From the NCBI RefSeq assembly GCF_020990385.1, contig NZ_CP087597.1, positions 1,015,001 to 1,079,000 of the forward strand: DNA of 64,000 nt, written 5' to 3'. The DNA comes from Paracoccus sp. MA (lineage in GTDB: Bacteria > Pseudomonadota > Alphaproteobacteria > Rhodobacterales > Rhodobacteraceae). The notes under the pieces are model-generated. The model saw only the letters and a list, made by a program, of their open reading frames with translations. It did no database searches and was not told where the DNA came from. Made by a program: the position numbers and the translations under genes. This document shows positions 56,837 to 64,000 of the stretch, in pieces. Each line of letters starts with the position of its first letter. Position 1 is the first letter of the stretch.

Positions 56837-57171
56837 CAGACCCGGGTCTGCTGGTGCTGAAGGATGCGCCAGTCGCCGGCGCGGCGGATCCAGGTCGTGG
56901 TGCAAAGCGCGCGATAGGTCTCGGCCCCGGCGCGGCGGGCGGTGGCGTGATAGGCCAGCACGCAGACCTCGTCGGTCTCGATGCTGGCGCGCTCGGCCAT
57001 GGTCACCTCTTGCCAGCGCGGGGCGGATTGCAGGGCGGCGACCGCCGCGGCGCGATTCAGGATGCCCGTGGGCGCAAAGGCCATCAGGCAGGACCCGTCC
57101 AGCTTGCGCGCCGCCTCGGCCACGCCCGCCAGCCAGAATTCGCGTTCCTCGCGCCAGAGCTCATCCGCCAT
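56836..57171 (-). CDS. DUF4440/NTF2-like protein
   Basis: A 111-residue protein of the SnoaL/NTF2-like fold (ELWREEREFWLAGVAEAARK, VCVLAYHATARR, LCTTTWIRRAGDWRILQHQQ). Such domains bind small ligands or act as isomerases; function not known. The ATG at 57171 has GGAGG-like bases upstream and lies 11 bases inside the end of the TraB-family gene. Confidence 0.8.
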   Translation of the reverse strand: MADELWREEREFWLAGVAEAARKLDGSCLMAFAPTGILNRAAAVAALQSAPRWQEVTMAERASIETDEVCVLAYHATARRAGAETYRALCTTTWIRRAGDWRILQHQQTRV

Positions 57172-58204
57172 CGCCTTTCCCCTCCACCGTGATCGGGCTG
57201 ATGGTCCAGCCCCTGTTTTCCAGCAATCGCAGCACGCCATGCTCGCCCGGCAGGTGCAGCGCGCCGAAGCCGACGACCACGGCCTTGCCCTGCCCGGCCG
57301 CCTCGGCCGCTGCCTGTTCAATGGGTTCGATCCAGCTTTCGTTCCGCTGGTCCATCAGCTTTTCCTGCGCCAGCCGCATCTGCCCGTCGATCTCGGCCCG
57401 GGTCAGCCCGGAATGGTCATAGGCGTCGAAGCGGCCGAATTCCCAGATCTTCCAGCTGTCGCCGGCGAAATAGGTATCCGCCAGCGTCACCGCGTAATCG
57501 TCGGCATATTGCGCGGCGGGCATGGCGGCGCGGATCATGTCCTCTTCCTCCTTGGGGGTCATGCCCTCGAAAAGGGTGAAGACCGTGTCCCAGGGCTCCA
57601 GCGCCCGGACCGGCACGCCGGCGGCCTCGGCACGCCCGACCAGAAGGTGATCCAGGCCGCCGGGATCGCCCTTTTCCTCGATCACCCGCATCATGCAGGG
57701 CGAGACGCCCAGCATCACCGCCACATACCAGGGCCGCAGCCGGCTGGCGATGACCGCCGGCAGGCCCCGCGCCTCGAGCGCCGCGGCAAGCGATTTCCAT
57801 TCCGCCTCCGTCAGCCGCTCGGGCAGGGTCGGCCCCTCGGGATCGACCAGCAGGGAGGGGTCCGAGGTCATGGCCTCGGCCAGCCGCGCCTCTTCCTCGG
57901 GGCCGGCCTCGACCAGCAGCAGGGCTGCCGCGTCGATCTCGGGGCCGAAATGCCGCATGGTCAGGTCATGGCGCGGATCGGCGAAGTGATAGGTGCCCAG
58001 CAGCGTGACCCGCCGGTCGCCCTTCTCGGCGCGCCAGAACAGGCCGTGGCGATAGGGCACGCCCTCGGCCGCGGCGTCCAGCTCGGCCCGCCGTTCCGGC
58101 GTCATGCGCTCGAACAGGTTCTGCCCCACGCAGTCCTGCGCCGCCGCGGGCAGGGCCAGGGCGGCGGCGGCAAGCAGGGCGGTCAGGATCGGCTTGAGGC
58201 GCAT
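57161..58204 (-). CDS. TraB/GumN-family exported protein
   Basis: A 347-residue protein with a signal peptide (MRLKPILTALLAAAALALPA) and the TraB/PrgY/GumN pattern: a GxYH near the start (LLGTYHFADPRHD), PWYVAVMLG, and GFGALHLPGEHGV near the end. These are thought to be metal-dependent proteases of the Tiki type. The last 11 bases overlap the DUF4440 gene. Confidence 0.88.
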   Translation of the reverse strand: MRLKPILTALLAAAALALPAAAQDCVGQNLFERMTPERRAELDAAAEGVPYRHGLFWRAEKGDRRVTLLGTYHFADPRHDLTMRHFGPEIDAAALLLVEAGPEEEARLAEAMTSDPSLLVDPEGPTLPERLTEAEWKSLAAALEARGLPAVIASRLRPWYVAVMLGVSPCMMRVIEEKGDPGGLDHLLVGRAEAAGVPVRALEPWDTVFTLFEGMTPKEEEDMIRAAMPAAQYADDYAVTLADTYFAGDSWKIWEFGRFDAYDHSGLTRAEIDGQMRLAQEKLMDQRNESWIEPIEQAAAEAAGQGKAVVVGFGALHLPGEHGVLRLLENRGWTISPITVEGKGDGG

Positions 58205-58270
58205 CTGTTCGGTTCCAGCAGCATCGACATGTGGCGGGCAGCATGGCACGGGCGCGCTGGCGGCGCCAGC

Positions 58271-59572
58271 CTAGCCGGGCAGCGGCAGTTCCTGCGGCGG
58301 CGGCGCCCCGGCGGCCACCGCGCGCCAGATGCGCTCGACCTGCGCGGCCTTGGCGGACCAGGTGAAATCGCGCATGACGCGGGCCTGCGCCGCCGCCGCC
58401 ATCCCCGGCAGCACCGCCGGATCGGCGGCGATGGCCTCGAGCCGCGCGCGCAGTCCCGCCACCAGCTCGGCCCGGCTGCCCATGGGAATGCGAAAGCCGG
58501 TCGCCTGATCGACCAGCTCGCCCGGCCCGGCGTAATCCGCGACCACCGGCACCACGCCGAGCGCCATCGCCTCCAGCACCACCCCGCCGCCGAATTCCCG
58601 CACCGAGGGAAAGACCAGCAGCTGCGCCTGCGACGCGACGCCCTGCACCTGCTCGTGCGGCAGCCAGCCGTGGAACCGGACCGCCTGCTCCACCCCCTCG
58701 CGCGCCACCATCGCGCGCAGGCTGTCGCCCTGCGGCCCGTCGCCGACGATATCCAGCGTCAGCTGCCCGGCGCGCAGCAGCGGCAGCGCCGCCTCGACCG
58801 CCATGTCGGCCCCCTTGTAGGGCACGAGGCGGCCGATGAAGCAGCCGCGCAGCGGCAGGGTCCCGGGCTGGGGCGCGGTCAGGCTGAAGCGCGCGGGATC
58901 GATGGCGTTCTCGGGCAGCCAGACGGTCTTGTGGCGGTACCGCGCCGGGATCTCGCCCAGGGTGTGCATCGAGCCGCAGATGATCGCCGCGGCATGGCGC
59001 AGCATCGCCCCCCTGCCCGGCAGCGCCTTGTAGGCGCCGCGCACATAGGACAGCCATTCCTTTTCCCGCCGCCGCTCGCTGTCGAAGCCCCGGGGCCAGG
59101 GGACGCCGCCGTTCAGCGGTCCCAGCACGAAAGGCACGCCGGCGCGGGCGCAGAGCGGCGCGATGCGGCTGTTCGCGGTGGGCGTCAGCGGCGTCACCCG
59201 ATGCACGACGTCATATGCGCCGGCGCGGATCCGCTCGCCGAAGGCGCGCCAGACCAGCCGCTCGAAATAGCCGTAGCCCAGGGTCGAGACCGCGGTCTTC
59301 ATGGTCCAGCCAACGCCCTTGCCCATGCTGAGCCGCTCGGCCAGCCGCCACATCGGCGCGGCCAGCTTCTCGCTGTCGATGGCGGTGAAGTCGCGCCCCT
59401 CGACCAGGCCGGCGCGCAGGATCGCCTCGCGGTTGCGGACCTGGGTGACGATATGGACATCGGCCACCGCGCGCAGCGCATGGGCCAGCGACCAGCCGAC
59501 CAGCGGGACCGAGACCCATTCGGGGTTCGCCGCCTCGGCAATGACAAGGGCCTTCAGACGCCGTTCCACCAT
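58271..59572 (-). CDS. Glycosyltransferase, family 4 type
   Basis: A 433-residue GT-B glycosyltransferase. The donor-binding C-terminal half is clear: FIGRLVPYKGADMAVEAALP, HEQVQGVASQAQLLVFPSVR and the E-x7-E motif region FGGGVVLEAMALGVVPVVAD. The N-terminal domain contains HALRAVADVHIV. Probably makes an exopolysaccharide, lipopolysaccharide or glycolipid, but no cluster is adjacent. Divergent from groES. Confidence 0.88.
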   Translation of the reverse strand: MVERRLKALVIAEAANPEWVSVPLVGWSLAHALRAVADVHIVTQVRNREAILRAGLVEGRDFTAIDSEKLAAPMWRLAERLSMGKGVGWTMKTAVSTLGYGYFERLVWRAFGERIRAGAYDVVHRVTPLTPTANSRIAPLCARAGVPFVLGPLNGGVPWPRGFDSERRREKEWLSYVRGAYKALPGRGAMLRHAAAIICGSMHTLGEIPARYRHKTVWLPENAIDPARFSLTAPQPGTLPLRGCFIGRLVPYKGADMAVEAALPLLRAGQLTLDIVGDGPQGDSLRAMVAREGVEQAVRFHGWLPHEQVQGVASQAQLLVFPSVREFGGGVVLEAMALGVVPVVADYAGPGELVDQATGFRIPMGSRAELVAGLRARLEAIAADPAVLPGMAAAAQARVMRDFTWSAKAAQVERIWRAVAAGAPPPQELPLPG

Positions 59573-59665
59573 CAGTTCCGCCCGCGCTGCTTCCCCTTCG
59601 GCCTAGCCGCGGCGCAGAAAGCGCGTCAAGCGGATTTCGCGATGAAATTTCCCGATCGTGGACCG

Positions 59666-59694
59666 TTGACAGCCCGCGCGCACGCGCCTAGATG
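59666..59694 (+). promoter_or_regulatory. Predicted sigma70-type promoter of groESL
   Basis: TTGACA at 59666-59671, then a 17-base spacer and TAGATG at 59689-59694 as a weak -10. It lies just upstream of the CIRCE operator, with the start site likely falling near the operator's left arm, as in other alphaproteobacterial groESL operons. Confidence 0.65.
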
Positions 59695-59701
59695 GGCGTC
59701 A

Positions 59702-59728
59702 TTGGCACTCACCGGAGCCGAGTGCCAA
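59702..59728 (+). promoter_or_regulatory. CIRCE operator for HrcA
   Basis: TTGGCACTC-N9-GAGTGCCAA is a perfect 9+9 inverted repeat with the nine-base spacer of the CIRCE element (consensus TTAGCACTC-N9-GAGTGCTAA). HrcA bound here would repress groESL until heat or misfolded protein titrates GroEL. Confidence 0.96.
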
Positions 59729-59769
59729 CAGCTGCAACACTGCAACCTGAAACACCGGAGTGTTCTACA

Positions 59770-60057
59770 ATGGCTTTCAAACCGCTGCATGACCGCGTTC
59801 TGGTCCGTCGCGTCCAGTCGGACGAAAAGACCAAGGGCGGCCTGATCATCCCCGACAGCGCGAAAGAGAAACCCGCCGAGGGCGAGATCATCGCCGCCGG
59901 CGAAGGCGCGCGCAAGGATTCGGGCGAACTGATCGCGCCCGCGGTCAAGGCCGGCGACCGGGTGCTCTTCGGCAAATGGTCGGGCACCGAGGTCACGATC
60001 GACGGCGAAGAGCTGCTGATCATGAAGGAAAGCGACATCCTGGGCATCATCGCCTGA
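59770..60057 (+). CDS. groES: Co-chaperonin GroES
   Basis: The 95-residue lid of the chaperonin. It has the start [13 protein letters not shown], the mobile loop segment [20 protein letters not shown], and the ending [15 protein letters not shown]. Followed after 38 bases by groEL under the same CIRCE-controlled promoter. Confidence 0.98.
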   Translation: MAFKPLHDRVLVRRVQSDEKTKGGLIIPDSAKEKPAEGEIIAAGEGARKDSGELIAPAVKAGDRVLFGKWSGTEVTIDGEELLIMKESDILGIIA

Positions 60058-60074
60058 TCGTCCCTTCCAGATAA

Positions 60075-61733
<1,659 letters not shown>

Positions 61734-61759
61734 GCAGCCCCGCCTTTGGCGAAGCATTG

Positions 61760-61790
61760 GGCCGTCCCGAAAGGGGCGGCCTTCTTCATA
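61760..61790 (+). terminator. groESL terminator
   Basis: GGCCGTCCC-GAAA-GGGGCGGCC (one G-T pair) followed by TTCTTC forms a strong hairpin 26 bases after the groEL stop. Confidence 0.85.
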
Positions 61791-62359
61791 TCGGCAGCCG
61801 GCATCCCATCGCCTCACCCCCGAAAACGCAGCAAAAAGAGCGCCTTCAGGTCGCATCGAGCACGCTGAATCGGGTGTCGGTGTCGGGGGGATCGTCAGCC
61901 TCGGCGACCGGGCACGCCAATATCGCCGCCGGTCCGCGGCATCGAAGGGGGCGCTGGTGATCGAGGCCGCCTTGTCTGCCGATTTGTTGGTGGCTGTCGG
62001 TCGTGGGCATGACCTGCGCCGGCCGTTCATCAGGCTGACGGGAGCCTGGACGGGAACGACAGATGGGCGGGATCGACCTGACCTTGCACCGTCCTTTCCC
62101 TGCCGGACCACGGCGTCACGGAAAACGGCGGGCTGGCCCCGATCACGCCCAAAACCGGCCGCGGCCTATCGCCGGGGCAGCCCGGCACCATGAGGCGGCA
62201 GGATTTGCCTGGGTTCTGATCGGATGGGAAGTTCGTGGCTGCGGATCTGCCAAAGCCCCCGGCAGCTCGGCTGCCGCGGGGTGATCCGCTGCCGGGCGAG
62301 TCCCTTCGCCCCTTCTCGGCCCGCGGACCGTTGCGCGACGGGAACCCGGCGGTTCGGGG
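61791..62359. other. Gap with no recognised gene
   Basis: About 570 bases between groEL and the next small gene. Several open frames exist on both strands, but none has a recognisable motif or convincing start. Codon use is erratic compared with neighbours, and one minus-strand frame has a Thr/Ser/Lys-rich stretch reminiscent of decayed transposase DNA, which I cannot confirm. Confidence 0.45.
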
Positions 62360-62509
62360 CTATCGCGCCCCGGCTGCCTTGCGGTCGCATTCGGCAACCG
62401 CCGAGGCATCGTTCTGCTTGTTCAGGAACATGATCGCCAGCCGGCGCTTGTCCTGATGCCTTTGCGTGATCTTCCTGCGGTTCGCGCGTCTGTTGGGCGT
62501 TCTTGCCAT
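62360..62509 (-). CDS. Small Arg/Lys-rich protein (49 aa)
   Basis: Reads MARTPNRRANRRKITQRHQD followed by KRRLAIMFLNKQNDAS and a short tail. Strongly basic N-terminal half. AAAGG eight bases upstream of the ATG at 62509 supports translation. No family recognised; it may bind nucleic acid or ribosomes. Confidence 0.55.
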   Translation of the reverse strand: MARTPNRRANRRKITQRHQDKRRLAIMFLNKQNDASAVAECDRKAAGAR

Positions 62510-62643
62510 TGTCTTGCCTTTTCTTGTGTTATTGGGCAGCCCCACCCGACCCGCGACCCGCAAGGGGCGAAGGATGTCGGGGGGACGAACCACGATCCTG
62601 GAAACATTGCGGGCGGGCCGAAACGGCTGCCCTGGCCTGCGCC

Positions 62644-62853
62644 TTACTTCTTGCGCTTGCCGGTGGGCGCGGAGCCCTTGGCGGCGTCCGAGGCCTCTCG
62701 GGCCAGCCGCGCGGCGCGCAGGCTGGCAGTCAGTTCCTCACGGCGCCGGGTCTGCTCGCTGATGATCTGCCGGGCTTCCGAGGTCGTCCGGTCCATCGCG
62801 GTCAGCGGCGCCGGCGCGCGGAAAAGCCCTTTCAGTCTGTCCTTGGGTGCCAT
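62644..62853 (-). CDS. Small charged helical protein (69 aa)
   Basis: Reads MAPKDRLKGLFRAPAPLTAM then a charged helix (SEARQIISEQTRRREELTAS) and a basic tail ending KRKK. GGAGG five bases upstream of the ATG at 62853 makes it likely real. It lies 67 bases after the cold-shock gene on the same strand. Function unknown. Confidence 0.6.
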   Translation of the reverse strand: MAPKDRLKGLFRAPAPLTAMDRTTSEARQIISEQTRRREELTASLRAARLAREASDAAKGSAPTGKRKK

Positions 62854-62920
62854 GCCAGCCTCCGCAGGATGGGCCCGGCCAGGATCGGCCGGTCCCCTTG
62901 TCGCAATCGGCTTGCCGAAA

Positions 62921-63127
62921 TCAGGCCAGCGCCAGATCGCGCGCCGACTGGCGGCCGTCGCGGCCGGTCTCGATTTCAAAGGTCACGGACTGGCCGTCGG
63001 CCAGATGCTGGATATTCGCCCGCTCGAGCGCCGAGATGTGCACGAACACATCCTTGCCGCCGTTCGCCGGAGCGATGAAGCCGAAGCCTTTGGTGCTGTT
63101 GAACCATTTCACGGTGCCGTTGGCCAT
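62921..63127 (-). CDS. Cold-shock protein (CspA family)
   Basis: A 68-residue single-stranded nucleic-acid-binding protein. RNP1 KGFGFI at 13-18, RNP2 VFVHI from 27 and the opening GTVKWFNSTKG are intact. A strong GAAGGAG ribosome-binding site precedes the ATG at 63127. The long upstream AT-rich leader (63128-63250) could hold cold-responsive structure. Confidence 0.95.
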   Translation of the reverse strand: MANGTVKWFNSTKGFGFIAPANGGKDVFVHISALERANIQHLADGQSVTFEIETGRDGRQSARDLALA

Positions 63128-63330
63128 CGTGATATCTCCTTCATGGATTGTCGCCCGCGACATGCGGCGACCCGGCTTAGTCAGATCGTAACACAGTCTG
63201 AAGCCGGAAGGAGACAGGATGCGGAAGAAATAACGTAGCCAGCATTACATGGCGCGCATCGGGCCGAAATGCAAGGGGCGAAACTATCTTTGTTCTCCGC
63301 GCCGCCGAAAACCCGCCGGCGCGAAGCCGC

Positions 63331-64000
63331 TCAGCCCTCGTCGCGGCCGGCCAGCTCCAGCCATTCCTCTTCCGCGGCGGCCAGCGCCTGCTGGCGCTCG
63401 GCCAGCCCTGCGCTGGCCTTGGCGAATTTCGCCGGGGCGGTCTGGAACAGGTCGGGCTGGGCGAGGAATGCGGTCAGCTTGCCGATCTCGGCCTCCAGCC
63501 GCTCGATGATCGCGGGCAGCGCCTCCAGCCGCTTCCTCTCGGTAAAGCTCAGCCCGGCGCGTTCGGCCGCGGGCTTCAGCGCGGGCCTTGCCGCGGCCGC
63601 CGCCGCCGGCTTCGCCGCCTCGGGCGCGGGCGCGGTATCGGGGCGCTGCGCGCGATAGTCCGACCAGCCGCCGGGATAGATCACGGCGCGGCCGTCGCCC
63701 TCCATCGCCACGGTGGTGGTGGCCACCCGGTCGATGAAGTCGCGGTCGTGGCTGACCAGCAGCACGGTGCCGTCGTAATCGCCAAGGATGTCCTGCAAGA
63801 GGTCCAGCGTTTCCACGTCCAGATCGTTGGTCGGCTCGTCCAGCACCAGCAGGTTCGAGGGTTTCGCCATGATCCGCGCCAGCAAGAGCCGCGCCTTCTC
63901 GCCGCCCGAGAGGCTGCCGACCGGCGCCCGCGCCTGTGCCTCGTCGAACAGGAAATCCTTGAGATAGGCGACGACATGGCGCGGATTGCCGCGGACCATG
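63331..64000 (-). CDS. uup: ABC-F ATPase, Uup-like (C-terminal part; runs off window)
   Basis: At least 223 residues, with the N-terminal two thirds beyond the window. Visible are the second ABC signature SLSGGEKARLLLARIM, Walker B LLVLDEPTNDLD, the H-loop LLVSHDRDF, then a linker and a C-terminal coiled coil (ERKRLEALPAIIERLEAEIG) like that of Uup, which binds DNA or ribosomes. The Met at the edge is probably internal. Confidence 0.9.
   Translation of the reverse strand, partial: MVRGNPRHVVAYLKDFLFDEAQARAPVGSLSGGEKARLLLARIMAKPSNLLVLDEPTNDLDVETLDLLQDILGDYDGTVLLVSHDRDFIDRVATTTVAMEGDGRAVIYPGGWSDYRAQRPDTAPAPEAAKPAAAAAARPALKPAAERAGLSFTERKRLEALPAIIERLEAEIGKLTAFLAQPDLFQTAPAKFAKASAGLAERQQALAAAEEEWLELAGRDEG

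Noticed and set aside
56981..59845. A 954-codon plus-strand open frame opposite the TraB and glycosyltransferase genes
   Set aside because: Shadow frame with biased composition; the opposing genes have clear motifs.

Overview
The window is a high-GC alphaproteobacterial chromosome segment, most probably from a Paracoccus-like member of the Rhodobacteraceae. The support for this is the fused ispDF gene, COX15-type heme A synthase, the alr-mlaE-mlaF and phoH-ybeY-corC blocks, a TIGR01459 HAD protein, a FYDLN-acid protein, a complete propionyl-CoA carboxylase/methylmalonyl-CoA mutase region and the alphaproteobacterial gene arrangements. This placement rests on gene content and protein character read by eye, not on a database search.

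Layout. 1-13161: end of an AraC-type regulator, rlmE and an exopolyphosphatase, a small membrane protein with a VWA protein, an M48 protease, a membrane serine hydrolase overlapping a cytochrome P450, then (minus strand) an M32 carboxypeptidase with ctaA and a tRNA/rRNA 2'-O-methyltransferase, a ThiE-like protein, and guaA. 13150-21117: a mobile island of about 8 kb inserted at the last codons of guaA, bounded by a 12-bp imperfect direct repeat. It contains the N-terminus of a tyrosine integrase, a complete IS21-family element (istA/istB), the C-terminus of trbJ, intact trbK and trbL, and an operon of a small ribbon-helix-helix protein, a XamI-family restriction endonuclease and an N6-adenine methyltransferase. 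The island is clearly lower in GC than its surroundings. 21123 onward: the displaced native guaA terminator, then core genes again.

21313-37044 holds a GNAT fusion protein, corC-ybeY-phoH, mlaF-mlaE-alr, and the propionate pathway: pccB, several small lipoproteins, pccA, and methylmalonyl-CoA mutase. Together these genes convert propionyl-CoA to succinyl-CoA, apart from the epimerase, which is not in the window. 37163-44432 holds homoserine dehydrogenase, a GntR regulator, a YgjP-type metallopeptidase, a NUDIX protein, tenA behind a TPP riboswitch, and an AI-2E transporter. 44547-59572 is mostly minus strand: hflC/hflK, gor, rpiA, ribF, a MaoC dehydratase, Mn-dependent pyrophosphatase, a TraB protein and a glycosyltransferase, with ispDF-pgpA-cinA on the plus strand. 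59666-61790 is the groESL operon with a CIRCE element. The last 2 kb has a cold-shock protein, two tiny genes and the C-terminal half of an ABC-F ATPase that runs off the window.

The most interesting part is the guaA island. It looks like the remains of an integrative conjugative element whose core was lost through an IS21-linked deletion, leaving a restriction-modification operon. The predicted promoter of that operon contains two copies of GTCGAC, the known XamI-family recognition sequence, which suggests expression controlled by its own methylation. This is an inference that can be tested.
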